Counted from the stretch's first letter, positions 6,923 to 16,335 are shown. The stretch: 64,000 nt of DNA from Asaia siamensis (GCF_014635085.1 NZ_BMCH01000007.1:110721-174720), one strand, 5' to 3'. Notes: generated from the sequence alone by a model not told the origin. Made by a program: numbers and translations.

Positions 6923-9157
6923 ATGACGGAACCGAGCTTAATGAAGCTGACAGCAGATGGCGAGAGAGCGGTGCGTGTCAGCGTTCTGCTGCCGCTGCCT
7001 TTTCCGACACCGCTCGATTATCTGGCCCCTGAAGGGCGTGTTTCCCCCGGCGATCTGGTTAGCGTGCCCCTGGGGCGCAGGCAGGAAACTGGTTGTGTAT
7101 GGGATACGCAAAGCGATGTCCCGGCCGATTTTGCGCCCGCACCTGCCAGAGAGGTTGCCCTCGCCCGACTGAAGCCGATCCTCGGGCAGCTCGATCTGCC
7201 CCCGATCCCGGCTGATCTTCGGCGCTTCATCGACTGGCTGGCTGCCTATACGCTGACCCCACCCGGGCTCGTGCTGGCCATGGCCATCAGGGCGCGCCAC
7301 ACACAGCCGACCCGCGTACAGCTTGGCTGGATCAGGGGGGAGGCCGATCTTGCCGGGCTACGCCTGACCGAAGCCCGGCAACGCGTACTCGATGCCATAG
7401 GGGATGTGCCGCTTTCGACGGCAGCGCTGACAGAAAAAACCGGCGTTTCTCCCGCAGTGCTGCGCGGCCTCGCGTCGGCGGGCGTTCTGAAAGAGGCCCC
7501 GCTCGTCGTTGCGCCTCTTTTTGCGCCTCCCGATGCGGGATTTCACCCCCCTCACTTGTCAGAGGAGCAGCGCGAGGCCGCCGATCATCTGTCAGAAGGG
7601 GTCAAGGCCCATCGTTTTGGTGTCACGTTGCTGGAGGGTGTGACCGGGTCGGGAAAGACAGAAGTCTATTTCGAGGCTGTGGCTGCCTGTCTTGCGGCCG
7701 GGCGGCAATGTCTGGTTCTGCTGCCTGAAATCGCTCTTTCCACCCAATGGACCGACCGTTTCGCACGCCGTTTCGGTGTGCAGCCTGCCTTGTGGCACTC
7801 CGAGCTTGGCGGCAAGAAGCGCCGGGAGACCTGGCACGCCATCGCTCAGGGGCAGGCGGCTGTGGTCGTTGGCGCGCGCTCTGCCCTGTTTCTGCCCTTT
7901 CCCGATCTTGGCCTCATCATCGTCGATGAGGAGCATGAATCCGCTTTCAAGCAGGAAGAAGGCGTGACCTATCATGGTCGCGACATGGCCATCGTCCGGG
8001 CGCGCCTTTCCGACGTGCCGGCGATACTGGTCTCGGCCACGCCCAGTCTCGAAACCCTGACCAATGTAGAGAACGGGCGATACCAGCATGTCACCCTCCA
8101 TAGTCGTCATGGCAATGCGACCCTGCCCGATGTCAGACTGGTCGATATGCGACGCGCCCCGCCGGAGCGCGGTCAGTTTCTGTCGCCGGAACTCGTTGCC
8201 GCCATCAGCGCGACCTTCGAGCGTCAGGAACAGGCCATGCTGTTCCTCAATCGCCGAGGCTATGCGCCGCTGACGCTGTGCCGCAGTTGCGGCCATCGCA
8301 TGGAATGCCCGAACTGTTCCGCCTGGCTGGTCGAGCATCGCGCCCGTCAGATGTTGACCTGCCACCATTGCGGTCATCATGAGGCGCTGCCCGAAACCTG
8401 CCCGTCATGCGATGCCGAAGCCAGCTTGGTGGCGATTGGCCCCGGTATCGAGCGTGTTCATGAAGAAGCACGGCTGCATTTTCCCGACGCGCGTATTCTG
8501 GTCATGGCATCCGACACGCTTGGCTCGCCCTCTGCGACAGCTGAGGCCGTGCGCCGCATCAGTGACCGGGAGATCGATCTTGTCATCGGTACCCAGATTG
8601 TCGCCAAAGGCTGGCATTTTCCTGATCTGACTCTTGTAGGTGTGGTCGATGCCGATCTCGGGCTGGGCGGGGGCGATCTGCGCGCCGCAGAGCGCACCGT
8701 GCAGCTTCTGCATCAGGTCTCTGGTCGTGCCGGTCGTGCCGACAAGCCGGGCGCGGTGCTTCTGCAGAGCTATCTGGGCGACCACCCGGTCATGAAGGCG
8801 CTCGTCTCGAACGACTATCAGGCCTTCATGGAACAGGAATCTGCGCAGAGAAAGCCCGGTTTCTGGCCACCATACGGGCGTCTGGCAGCGTTGATTGTCA
8901 GCGCCGATTCCGCCGAAGCCGCCGATCGTCTGGCTGCCAAGCTGGGTGCCAGAGCGCCCGAACTGCCTGGAACGCAGGTGCTTGGCCCCGCTCCAGCGCC
9001 TCTGGCTATTTTAAGGGGTCGTCATCGCCGACGCCTGCTTTTGCGCACACGGCGGAATGTCGCCGTGCAGCCTATTCTGAGGCAATGGCTTGAGGGCGTG
9101 AAACTTTCGAGCCATGAGCGGATCGACATCGATATCGATCCGATTTCGTTTCTGTAG
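6923..9157 (+). CDS. priA: Primosomal protein N' (replication restart helicase PriA)
   Basis: 744 residues. A 3'-to-5' superfamily 2 DNA helicase that reloads the replisome at stalled forks. Walker A GVTGSGKT lies at 239-246 and the DEEH Walker B at 335-338. Eight zinc-binding cysteines sit at 453, 456, 462, 465, 480, 483, 493 and 496 in four CxxC pairs. Helicase motifs V/VI appear as GTQIVAKGWHFPDLTLVG and QVSGRAGRADKPG. Length matches the family (E. coli 732). ATG at 6923 is chosen; a second ATG at 6941 is possible. It is divergent from xerC, so both promoters must lie within 56 bases. Confidence 0.96.
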   Translation: MTEPSLMKLTADGERAVRVSVLLPLPFPTPLDYLAPEGRVSPGDLVSVPLGRRQETGCVWDTQSDVPADFAPAPAREVALARLKPILGQLDLPPIPADLRRFIDWLAAYTLTPPGLVLAMAIRARHTQPTRVQLGWIRGEADLAGLRLTEARQRVLDAIGDVPLSTAALTEKTGVSPAVLRGLASAGVLKEAPLVVAPLFAPPDAGFHPPHLSEEQREAADHLSEGVKAHRFGVTLLEGVTGSGKTEVYFEAVAACLAAGRQCLVLLPEIALSTQWTDRFARRFGVQPALWHSELGGKKRRETWHAIAQGQAAVVVGARSALFLPFPDLGLIIVDEEHESAFKQEEGVTYHGRDMAIVRARLSDVPAILVSATPSLETLTNVENGRYQHVTLHSRHGNATLPDVRLVDMRRAPPERGQFLSPELVAAISATFERQEQAMLFLNRRGYAPLTLCRSCGHRMECPNCSAWLVEHRARQMLTCHHCGHHEALPETCPSCDAEASLVAIGPGIERVHEEARLHFPDARILVMASDTLGSPSATAEAVRRISDREIDLVIGTQIVAKGWHFPDLTLVGVVDADLGLGGGDLRAAERTVQLLHQVSGRAGRADKPGAVLLQSYLGDHPVMKALVSNDYQAFMEQESAQRKPGFWPPYGRLAALIVSADSAEAADRLAAKLGARAPELPGTQVLGPAPAPLAILRGRHRRRLLLRTRRNVAVQPILRQWLEGVKLSSHERIDIDIDPISFL

Positions 9158-9188
9158 GAAGGTTGCGGGGCACCGTCCCGCCACCGGA

Positions 9189-9273
9189 AGGGGCATCGCC
9201 CCTCTTATCCCGTTGCGGGATATTGAGGAGACGATGACCTTTTGTCGGAGGCAAGGGGGAGTCCCTCCCGACA
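9189..9273. repeat. Intergenic palindrome cluster (element copy 1, diverged)
   Basis: Three consecutive hairpins lie between priA and the next gene: AGGGGC-ATC-GCCCCT at 9189-9203, TATCCCG-TTG-CGGGATA at 9206-9222, and an imperfect TGTCGGAGG/CTCCCGACA pair at 9243-9273. The first two are perfect. The style matches the elements at 13.96, 24.9, 35.4 and 53.3 kb, though the sequence is more diverged. It could also terminate the convergent transcripts. Confidence 0.5.
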
Positions 9274-9285
9274 GGAGAGGCTTTT

Positions 9286-9540
9286 TCAGGCGGCCTTGTC
9301 TTCGCGCTTGGGCTTGATGGCCTTGACCACGAAGGTGACGATGGCGATGACGGCGAGAACATGCTGCAGATGGGGGCGCAGCTTCTTGGGGCCGAACAGG
9401 CTGAGGAAGGTGAGGCCACCCAGAATGGCTTCTTTCGTCTGCGGCTTGGCAGAGCAGCACATCTTGCTGATGCAGCAGCCTTTCTTGCCTTCGTCCGGGG
9501 CGGTCAGTTCAGTGACCTTGGCTTTGTTCTTCTTGAACAT
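9286..9540 (-). CDS. Small Cys-rich single-pass membrane protein of unknown function
   Basis: 84 residues. A charged N-terminus (KKNKAK) leads to a cysteine cluster GCCISKMCC at about residues 21-29. A glycine-containing hydrophobic stretch (ILGGLTFLSLFG) and one clear transmembrane segment (VLAVIAIVTFVVKAI) follow, and the end is basic (KPKREDKAA). The frame extends upstream, but ATG at 9540 has a textbook GGAG seven bases before it, so I use it. I do not recognise a family. Four Cys in two CC pairs could bind metal or a cluster, or be palmitoyl-like anchors; this is speculation. Convergent with priA. Confidence 0.6.
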   Translation of the reverse strand: MFKKNKAKVTELTAPDEGKKGCCISKMCCSAKPQTKEAILGGLTFLSLFGPKKLRPHLQHVLAVIAIVTFVVKAIKPKREDKAA

Positions 9541-9610
9541 CGGATTCTCCTTTGACGTCTCTGTCTTATCAAACAACGCAGACGCGACAGAGTTGAGATC
9601 GTGACGTGCT

Positions 9611-10291
9611 TTAAATCGGACGTCCATCCACGGCGGCCTGCAATGTCTTCACACGTTTGGCACCATTGCTGGCAAGCGGATCGACGACAAGCACCTGTCG
9701 GGCGGCGGCGAGAGCGGCTTTCATGTCATGTCGCTCTTCCTCTATCTGAGAGAGGAGCTGCCATGACAATGGATCGTCAGGGTCTTTCTGAAGTGCGACG
9801 CCAAGGTCGCTGATAGCCCCTTCGAAATCGCCTGCCGCGTAGCGTACACGGGCGCGGCCGCGACGAATGAAGGCCTTGTCCGGCTGAAGGACAAGCGCAT
9901 TGTCCAGAGCGGCCTCGGCCTTGCGATAATCATGAGCCTTGAGGCTCGAATCGGCATTTTCGAGCAGAAGGCGCGTGCTGGCCGACAGGCCCTTCTGTCG
10001 CAAGGTTTCAGCGCGGCGCTCCAGCTCACGGGCTTCCGTTGCGGTCTTTGCCGCACGCAGCGCCTTGCTGGTCTCCTGCAGCGGATCGGGTTTCGGCTTA
10101 GCGGGGGAAGTGGCCTTGGCAGAAGGCGCTATCTGGCTGGGCTGAAGAGCCGGAACAGGCGCGGCATGGGTAGAGGAAAGCGTAGAAACGACAAAAGCCG
10201 CGCTGCTGAAAAGCAGACACGGCCTGACGACGGCCCGGTAAAGGGCCGTGCAATGCGTCAAAACGGGGCGGTGGCTCCGTTTCGGCATCAA
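9611..10291 (-). CDS. Exported TPR-repeat protein
   Basis: 226 residues. A hydrophobic stretch at about 20-43 ending in THAA is a likely signal peptide. A Pro/Ala/Lys-rich linker follows, then helical repeats from about 85 to 220. At least two tetratricopeptide units are clear: AHDYRKAEAALDNALVLQPD and AGDFEGAISDLGVALQKDPDD. The region DMKAALAAARQVLVVDP fits a third. It starts 7 bases after the stop of rpmJ, so they are probably one transcript. TPR proteins in the periplasm act as scaffolds; no partner is evident here. Confidence 0.75.
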   Translation of the reverse strand: MMPKRSHRPVLTHCTALYRAVVRPCLLFSSAAFVVSTLSSTHAAPVPALQPSQIAPSAKATSPAKPKPDPLQETSKALRAAKTATEARELERRAETLRQKGLSASTRLLLENADSSLKAHDYRKAEAALDNALVLQPDKAFIRRGRARVRYAAGDFEGAISDLGVALQKDPDDPLSWQLLSQIEEERHDMKAALAAARQVLVVDPLASNGAKRVKTLQAAVDGRPI

Positions 10292-10298
10292 CAGGAGA

Positions 10299-10424
10299 TT
10301 AGCCCTGGCGTGCTTTCATACGCGGGTTCTTCTTGTTGATGACATAAACGCGGCCACGACGGCGAACGACGCGGCAGTCCTTGTCGCGGAGCTTTGCGGA
10401 TTTGAGGCTGTTACGGATCTTCAT
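10299..10424 (-). CDS. rpmJ: 50S ribosomal protein L36
   Basis: 41 residues, too short for ordinary gene calling. The translation begins [17 protein letters not shown] and ends with [12 protein letters not shown], the L36 pattern with a long N-terminal linker typical of alphaproteobacteria. Only one of the usual zinc-ligand cysteines is retained (residue 17), so this is the zinc-free (C-) paralogue type. L36 binds 23S rRNA near the base of the large subunit. ATG at 10424 is the only start that gives the family N-terminus. The exported TPR gene follows at once. Confidence 0.95.
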
Positions 10425-10591
10425 GATAATTTGCTTCCCGGGCCATGCAAGACGAACGGGCGTCGCGCCCGCGAGAGGTGGTCGGAATACTAACCGGCAT
10501 GGCGGGAGTCAACTCTTTGCTGCGTTTCCCGGCGCCGAAAGCCTTTATTTTGGGCGTTTTCAAAGGAGAGAAACGCAATTATCCTGATTCC

Positions 10592-10984
10592 ATGAAGAAA
10601 GCCCTGCCTGTTTTCGCCATCCTCCTCCTGGGACTCCCACTTGCGGCCCAAGCTGCGCCCCATCCGAAAAACGATCCGGCGTCGGTGCTCAACCGGATTC
10701 TCGGTGTGCTACAGACCGACCCGGACTCGGCGAGCGATACATGCGTCGAAGCGCTGAAGGAACTGCACAAGACGCAGGGGATCGTCGCTAATCAGGATAC
10801 CGACAGCAATAACCAGGATGCTGCGGTCGCCCGCGACGTGCTCGAATCCGATTTTGAGGAAACAATTGAGGTCTGCGGGGCCGATGCGCGCCGACTGTGC
10901 CGCACCAAGGGCGAGAGTGACCCCAAATTGCCGCCGCTCTGTGCGGCTGCCCAATCCCGCCCGCCGAGCGAGAATGACGACTGA
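10592..10984 (+). CDS. Small secreted protein of unknown function
   Basis: 130 residues. A clear signal peptide covers the first 22 residues: MKK, a hydrophobic run of 13, and a predicted cut after AQA. The mature part has four cysteines (in DTCVEAL, EVCGADARRLCR and LCAAA), probably disulfide-bonded in the periplasm, and is otherwise acidic and soluble. The frame runs upstream to 10445, but ATG at 10592 begins a canonical signal peptide and the earlier sequence does not look like protein. I do not recognise a family. Confidence 0.65.
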   Translation: MKKALPVFAILLLGLPLAAQAAPHPKNDPASVLNRILGVLQTDPDSASDTCVEALKELHKTQGIVANQDTDSNNQDAAVARDVLESDFEETIEVCGADARRLCRTKGESDPKLPPLCAAAQSRPPSENDD

Positions 10985-10990
10985 TAATCG

Positions 10991-11011
10991 GGCCCGGCGC
11001 TCTGCCGGGCC
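10991..11011. terminator. GC hairpin between convergent genes
   Basis: A perfect 8-bp stem (10991-10998 with 11004-11011) with a five-base loop lies 7 bases after the secreted protein stop and 9 bases before the end of ptrB. The position suits a shared bidirectional terminator, but only short T-stretches follow. Confidence 0.45.
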
Positions 11012-11019
11012 TGTTCTGA

Positions 11020-13104
11020 TCAGAGCGGGCGTCGTTCCATGGCCCACAGGGCGAAGCCCTGCACATAGGCCACTTCTTCAAGACGCTTGAACCGCCCGGA
11101 AGACCCTCCATGACCGGCATCCATGTTGATGCGGCACAGGAAGGGCCCACCCTGGGCGATTTCGCGTAGTTTCGCGATCCATTTCGCGGGTTCCCAATAG
11201 GTCACGCGCGGGTCTGACAGACCGCCCATGGCCAGAACCGGCGGATAGGCAACGGGCCGGATGTTGTCATAGGGCGAGTAACTGGCGATCAGGTCATAGG
11301 CGTCGCCGTCTTCCAGCGGATTGCCCCATTCGGGCCATTCGGGCGGGGTGAGCGGCAGGGTGTCGTCAGACATGGTGTTCAGCACATCGACGAACGGTAC
11401 CTGTGCCGCGATACCCGCGAACAGATCGGGGGCGAGATTGGCGACTGCCCCCATAAGCAACCCGCCTGCCGAGCCACCATGGGCGACGATACGCCCTTCC
11501 CTGCCATAGCCCTGTGCTGCGAGATGACGCCCACAGGTAACAAAATCGGTGAAGCTGTTGGGCTTGTGCTTGCCGCGTCCCTGAAGGAACCAGTCCCAGC
11601 CTTTTTCCGATCCGCCACGAATATGGGCAACGGCATAGATCCAGCCACGATCGACCAGACTGAAGACCGAGGTGCTGAACCCGGATTCCATCGAGATGCC
11701 ATAAGAGCCATAGCCGTAGAGCAGCAGCGGTGCCGTGCCATCGCATGGCGTGTCACGGCGCTTGAGCACAGTGATAGGCACTTCGGCACCATCAGACGCA
11801 CGGGCAAAAAGACGCCGCGTTTCATACAGGGCCGGGTCATGACCTGACGGAATCTCGCGGATCTTCTGCAGGGTCTGGGCGCCGCTCGCCATATCGACAT
11901 CGTACCAATGGGCCGGCGTGGTTGGTGACTCATAGATATAGCGCAGTGTCGTATCGCCATATTCGAGAAAGCCGAGCAAGGTGAGGTCGAAGGCTTCCTC
12001 CTTCATGCCGATGGTTCTGGCCTCGGCACGTACCGGACCTTGCACATCCTGACGGATGACATGGATTTCGATATTGCCATTCACCCGTTCGGACCAGGCG
12101 AGATAATCCCGGCTGGCGGCGGCGCCAAGCAGGAAGCGACCCGGCTCGTGCGGCACGAAGGGCGTCCAGTTTTCGCGTGACGGCGAGGAATCCGGCACCT
12201 GCATGAACTGGAAATCGATCGCGTTGCCGGTATTGGTCAGAACGATGAAGCGGTCATTCCAGTGCGTGAAGTTGTAGCGTTCGCCTCGTACCAGAGGAGA
12301 CGCAACCTGCGGCATCTGTGTCGGGTCGCTGGCAGGAATGAGAAGCGTCTCGTTGGTATCGTGATCGCCTCGTTCAATCACGATCCACTTGCGCGATGCC
12401 GTGACATTCAGGCTGACGAAGAAGCCCGAATCCGGTTCGTCAAAGACCAGCACATCCTCACCACCGGCGAGCGGACGGCGATAGACCCGTGACGGACGGC
12501 CATTATCGTCGCGATAGACCCAGAACAGCCACTGGCTGTCAGGCGAAATGACGAAGCTGCCTGCGGCACTCTCGACCGCAGGGGCATAGGCCTTGCCTGT
12601 TTCGAGGTCGATACTGTGCAGGCGATAGACTTCAGAGCCCTGCATGTCTGCCGCGTAGACGAAGACCCGATGATCGTCGGAATGGCGTGTGCCCGCGAGC
12701 GCGAAATAGGCATGCTCCTTTGCAAGGGCTTCGACATCGAGAAGAACCTGCTCATCCCCTCCGGCGCGGGGGCGACGCAGATAGACCGGATGCTGGGCGT
12801 CTTTTGCAAAGCGCGAGAAATAGAGCCACGCGCCATCGGGCCAGGGTACGGAATCCTCGGCGGGCGGGATACGCCCGATCATTTCCTTGAGCAGGGCCTC
12901 GCGCACGGGCGCCGTTTTTTCGAGGCAATGCTCGGTGTAGGCGTTCTCTTCGCGCAGGGCCTCGGCAATATCGGTTCGCAGCAGCGATGGGTCGCGCAGC
13001 ACCTTCTGCCAGTTCTCATCCTTCATCCAGGCATAATCATCCTGCCTGACACGTCCGAGCTGGGTGATGGTGTGCGGGACGCGCCGGGGAGCGGGGGGGA
13101 TCAT
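11020..13104 (-). CDS. ptrB: Oligopeptidase B (prolyl oligopeptidase family S9A)
   Basis: 694 residues, the family size. It hydrolyses short peptides after Arg/Lys. An N-terminal seven-bladed beta-propeller (about 75-410) opens from RQDDYAWMKDENW. The C-terminal alpha/beta hydrolase domain has catalytic Ser545 in HGGSAGG, Asp631 in GGLSDPRVTYWEP and His666 or so in DAGHGGSSGR. The RGGSEKGWDWF segment is diagnostic of PtrB over prolyl endopeptidases. No signal peptide is visible, so the enzyme is probably cytosolic. It is a single gene facing away from the DUF2501 gene. Confidence 0.93.
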   Translation of the reverse strand: MIPPAPRRVPHTITQLGRVRQDDYAWMKDENWQKVLRDPSLLRTDIAEALREENAYTEHCLEKTAPVREALLKEMIGRIPPAEDSVPWPDGAWLYFSRFAKDAQHPVYLRRPRAGGDEQVLLDVEALAKEHAYFALAGTRHSDDHRVFVYAADMQGSEVYRLHSIDLETGKAYAPAVESAAGSFVISPDSQWLFWVYRDDNGRPSRVYRRPLAGGEDVLVFDEPDSGFFVSLNVTASRKWIVIERGDHDTNETLLIPASDPTQMPQVASPLVRGERYNFTHWNDRFIVLTNTGNAIDFQFMQVPDSSPSRENWTPFVPHEPGRFLLGAAASRDYLAWSERVNGNIEIHVIRQDVQGPVRAEARTIGMKEEAFDLTLLGFLEYGDTTLRYIYESPTTPAHWYDVDMASGAQTLQKIREIPSGHDPALYETRRLFARASDGAEVPITVLKRRDTPCDGTAPLLLYGYGSYGISMESGFSTSVFSLVDRGWIYAVAHIRGGSEKGWDWFLQGRGKHKPNSFTDFVTCGRHLAAQGYGREGRIVAHGGSAGGLLMGAVANLAPDLFAGIAAQVPFVDVLNTMSDDTLPLTPPEWPEWGNPLEDGDAYDLIASYSPYDNIRPVAYPPVLAMGGLSDPRVTYWEPAKWIAKLREIAQGGPFLCRINMDAGHGGSSGRFKRLEEVAYVQGFALWAMERRPL

Positions 13105-13344
13105 GGCAAGGCCTCGAAGTTGTTCAGAAACAAGGTCGATAGAGTGCGGCAGAACAGGATGCGCCTCAACGCCCTAAAATTCTGTTTCTGCGAAGTTTCG
13201 ATGTGAGAACAAACCTGCGCCCGGCTCACATGTTACAAAAGCACACGTCCTTCACCCCGGCATTCGGCTTCGGGAGAAAGCGTTTTAACGGCCCCCGGCT
13301 TTGCAGGCGGGGTCTGACGAAGAGCAGACAAAGGATAGTTTTTC

Positions 13345-13872
13345 ATGTTCGCACGTACTTGCCTCGGCCTGACAGCTCTGTGCAGCCTCGTCTTTGTTGG
13401 TGCAGCTCACGCCCAGCAGGCTCCCGTTCCCTCGGTTGCGCCTGGCACTCAGTCCACCGTCATGCCTGCCGGATCGCTGCCCGTGCACCGCGATGGCGCA
13501 CCGCATGCGCCCACCAATGTCATGCAGTCGGTTGGCGGAGCCGAAGTGAGCGACACGGTGTCGACTGCCGCCACGCCGGGCGTGCTCGACACCTATGGTC
13601 TGCCCTCGCTCGACTCAGCGAAGGCTGGCAATCTGGCCGGGCTCGCAAGCTATTGCGTGCGCAATCACCTTGTGCATGGCACCACCCTGCGCGTTGTTGG
13701 TCGCACCCTTGCCAAGCGTCCTGACGTGAAGAACGATCAGTATTATTCGCTCGGCGGCAAGGGCCTGCTGCAGACCAGCACGAATGTGCCGTTCGATGTG
13801 TCCACGCTCGACCTCAGCCATCGCACGCAGCTCTGCGCGCAGGTCGGCCAGCGCGGTCAGGACTACAAGTAA
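13345..13872 (+). CDS. Secreted DUF2501-like (YjjA-type) protein
   Basis: 175 residues. A signal peptide ends at about residue 23 (AHA). A low-complexity Pro/Ala/Val stretch follows, then a conserved-looking C-terminal half: PSLDSAKAGNLAGLASYCVRNHL, GGKGLLQTSTNVPFDVSTLDLS and QLCAQV. The SLxSAxAGNxAGxxxYCV pattern and the second Cys near the C-terminus match what I recall of DUF2501/YjjA proteins of unknown function. The two cysteines probably form a disulfide. An intrinsic terminator follows 28 bases after the stop, so this is a single-gene transcript. Confidence 0.7.
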   Translation: MFARTCLGLTALCSLVFVGAAHAQQAPVPSVAPGTQSTVMPAGSLPVHRDGAPHAPTNVMQSVGGAEVSDTVSTAATPGVLDTYGLPSLDSAKAGNLAGLASYCVRNHLVHGTTLRVVGRTLAKRPDVKNDQYYSLGGKGLLQTSTNVPFDVSTLDLSHRTQLCAQVGQRGQDYK

Positions 13873-13900
13873 GCCCTGCCTGTCGAAGCCTTCGCGAAAG

Positions 13901-13927
13901 GGCCAGTCCGCAAGGGCTGGCCTTTTT
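13901..13927 (+). terminator. Intrinsic terminator after the DUF2501-like gene
   Basis: A nine-pair GC-rich stem (13901-13909 with 13914-13922, one G-T pair), a GCAA tetraloop, and a run of five T (13923-13927). It lies directly after the plus-strand gene. Confidence 0.88.
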
Positions 13928-13960
13928 GCTATGTTGGGGGTGCGTTATGTTGAGGCTTCC

Positions 13961-14150
13961 CGAGGGCTTCGCCCCTCTTCCCGCTAAAGGACAGCCGTCG
14001 TTGAAGCGGGATCGAAGGGGCCAGCCTCTTCGCGTGTCAGGGCGGCACCCTGCAAAGGCTTTGCAAGCCATGCAGCCCCGCGACCGGTCGGAAATCAAAG
14101 CAGGGACTGAAAAAACCAGCCCCTCTGCGGGTCCGGGGCAAAGCCCCGGA
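13961..14150. repeat. Intergenic multi-hairpin element (copy 2, tandem and diverged)
   Basis: This holds a run of modules in the order seen in the clean copy at 24.9 kb: an imperfect GGGC/GCCC hairpin (13962-13977), a decayed CTAAAGGAC..GTCGTT block, GATCGAAGGGG..CCTCTTC, and CAGGG..CCCTG (to about 14052). A second partial unit follows, beginning ATCAAAGCAGGGA and ending with the perfect stem TCCGGGGC-AAA-GCCCCGGA at 14132-14150. On the minus strand it lies just beyond opgH and may act in termination. Confidence 0.6.
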
Positions 14151-14157
14151 TGCCGCT

Positions 14158-16335
14158 TCAGTAAGGCAGAGCCAGCACCAGATCGAGGCCTTCTGCACTG
14201 CAGAGAACAGCGGCCTTTTCCTGACGCGTGAGCACGTTGAGGGCATCGGCGACAGAAGGAGCCTCGCGCAGTTTCAGCAGACCGACAACGAGGTTGGCAT
14301 CGATGGCGGTGCCGGGTTTACGCGGGGCGGGCAGGGCGCGGCGATGCTCGGCCACCAGTTCGGGATCGACGCGCAGGGCGGCAAAAGCCTCTTCGGGTGG
14401 ACGGTTGGGCATGGCTTCAGCCTGTGTCCGGCGCAGATCGTTCTCGGCGGCCAGCTGCAGGATGGGCGGCAGGGCGGTTTCTTCAGGAATCAGAAGCAGC
14501 CCCCAGCTTTTCAGCCAGAGTCCCACATCACGGCTGGCCGTCATGGCCGCCAGCGGTATGGCAAGCGCGAGGCCGAGCAGAACCGGTGTCATCCAGAGGA
14601 ACAGCGAGAAGGAGACAGACCAGGCGGCTGCAGCCATGACGACACCGAAAGCGGTGTAAATCCAGTAGCCGTGAGCGATTTCCTTGAGGGAAACGCGACC
14701 GTCATCGCGGTTCTGGGCGTTCCAGCCAGAATCGCGCCCGCGCAGGATCGAGATCACGCCCGAGGTATGGATAAGCATGGCGATGGGGGCGATGAGGCCA
14801 CCGATGAGTGTCTCGAGCGCGATGGAGGCCGTCAGGCGCAGTACCCCGCCACAGCTACGCAGCATGGCGCGGTCGAACAGCGTCGTGATCAGAGCAAGCG
14901 CCTTGGGGGCGAGCAGCACAGCCATGGTGCCGATGAACACATATTTGGCCTGTACCGGATCGACCTGCGGCCAATGCGGATAGAGGGTCTTGGTGTCACC
15001 GAAATATTCCGGCCGGTCGAAATGCGACTGGAGCGAAATCAGGATGCCGAAAAGCAGGAAAAGCAGCCAGAGCGGTGAGGTGATATAGGCGCCGATGCCG
15101 ACCATCATATGCATCCGGCTGACCCAGTGCAGGCCGCGTGACAGCACGATCTTGCCATGCTGCAGATTGCCCTGGCACCAGCGACGGTCGCGAATGGCAA
15201 CATCGGTGAGCGAGGGCGGGCTTTCTTCATAGGAGCCGAAAAGACCGGGGATCATGTGAATGGCCCAGCCGCCGCGACGCATGAGGGCCGCTTCGACAAA
15301 ATCATGGCTCAGAATGCCACCACCAAAGGGTTTGCGACCCGGCAGATGGGGCAGACCGGCCTGTTCGGCAAAGGCGCGCGTGCGGATGACGGCGTTATGG
15401 CCCCAGTAATTGCCCTCGGAGCCGTGCCACCAGGCAATGCCATGGGCGATGAGCGGGCCATAGACACGTCCGGCAAATTGCTGCATCCGCGCAAAAAGCG
15501 TCTTGCCGCCGATAATGACGGGCAGGGTCTGGATCAGGGCCACTTTCTCGTGGCGCTCCATGGCCGAGACGGTACGGACGATCAGCCCGCCATCCATGAC
15601 GGAATCGGCATCGAGCGTCAGCATCTGCTGATAGGCCCCGCCGAAGCGCTTCACCCACTCTTCGAGATTGCCAGATTTGCGGTCGATATTCTTGGGGCGG
15701 CGACGATAGAAAACGCGACCCTGACCATGAACGGCCTCGACGAAGGCGAGATAGGCGCGCTCTTCACGAATCCAGACATCCGGATCGGTCGTGTCGGAAA
15801 GCAGGAAGAAATCAAAAGCGTCGATACGGCCTGTGGCCACCAGACTGTCATGAATGGCGCGCAGCCCGACCAGAACGCGGTCGGGGTCTTCGTTATAGGT
15901 GGGCATGAGCACGGCTGTGCGTGTCATGAGGGCAGGCAGCGGCGTTTCACGCGATATGCCCAGCCCAAGCCCGCCATGGCGCAGTACCGAAACGAAACCG
16001 GCCAGGGACGAGGTGAAGGAAAGCGAGATCCACGCCCCGAGAATGACGAACAGCGCAAGCACGATAATGCCGAGCGTCGAAACGCCCATGCTGTTTAGCA
16101 CCCGGTTCATTTCAAAGGCGCCCCATGCCGTCAGGAGGATGGCGCCTCCGATGACGAACAGGCGACGCAGCCAGAGAAAGGGCGGCGTGGTGGGGGGATG
16201 ACGGTCACGCCCGAACGTCTCGGGACGCTGACGCAGGTTCTGCGTCGGCATCTCGAGAGGCGATTCCGCCGGAAGCACGTCGAAAGGGGTGAATTTGCGG
16301 GAAAGGCTGCTCACGGCGTCCAACGATACATCCAT
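14158..16335 (-). CDS. opgH: Glucan biosynthesis glucosyltransferase H
   Basis: 725 residues. An inner-membrane GT2 family enzyme that polymerises UDP-glucose into the beta-1,2-linked backbone of osmoregulated periplasmic glucans. The glycosyltransferase domain shows AVLMPTYNEDP (141-151), a DTTDPD loop (181-186), the DAD triad (242-244), LSHDF with the catalytic-base Asp (about 345) and the acceptor motif DRRWCQGN (383-390). At least six transmembrane segments flank it (about 58-72, 88-112, 408-428, 455-470, 500-520, 560-600). It is shorter than the 847-residue E. coli protein. ATG at 16335 lies inside the opgG end; an in-frame GTG at 16314 would overlap the opgG stop by GTGA and is equally plausible. 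Confidence 0.92.
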   Translation of the reverse strand: MDVSLDAVSSLSRKFTPFDVLPAESPLEMPTQNLRQRPETFGRDRHPPTTPPFLWLRRLFVIGGAILLTAWGAFEMNRVLNSMGVSTLGIIVLALFVILGAWISLSFTSSLAGFVSVLRHGGLGLGISRETPLPALMTRTAVLMPTYNEDPDRVLVGLRAIHDSLVATGRIDAFDFFLLSDTTDPDVWIREERAYLAFVEAVHGQGRVFYRRRPKNIDRKSGNLEEWVKRFGGAYQQMLTLDADSVMDGGLIVRTVSAMERHEKVALIQTLPVIIGGKTLFARMQQFAGRVYGPLIAHGIAWWHGSEGNYWGHNAVIRTRAFAEQAGLPHLPGRKPFGGGILSHDFVEAALMRRGGWAIHMIPGLFGSYEESPPSLTDVAIRDRRWCQGNLQHGKIVLSRGLHWVSRMHMMVGIGAYITSPLWLLFLLFGILISLQSHFDRPEYFGDTKTLYPHWPQVDPVQAKYVFIGTMAVLLAPKALALITTLFDRAMLRSCGGVLRLTASIALETLIGGLIAPIAMLIHTSGVISILRGRDSGWNAQNRDDGRVSLKEIAHGYWIYTAFGVVMAAAAWSVSFSLFLWMTPVLLGLALAIPLAAMTASRDVGLWLKSWGLLLIPEETALPPILQLAAENDLRRTQAEAMPNRPPEEAFAALRVDPELVAEHRRALPAPRKPGTAIDANLVVGLLKLREAPSVADALNVLTRQEKAAVLCSAEGLDLVLALPY

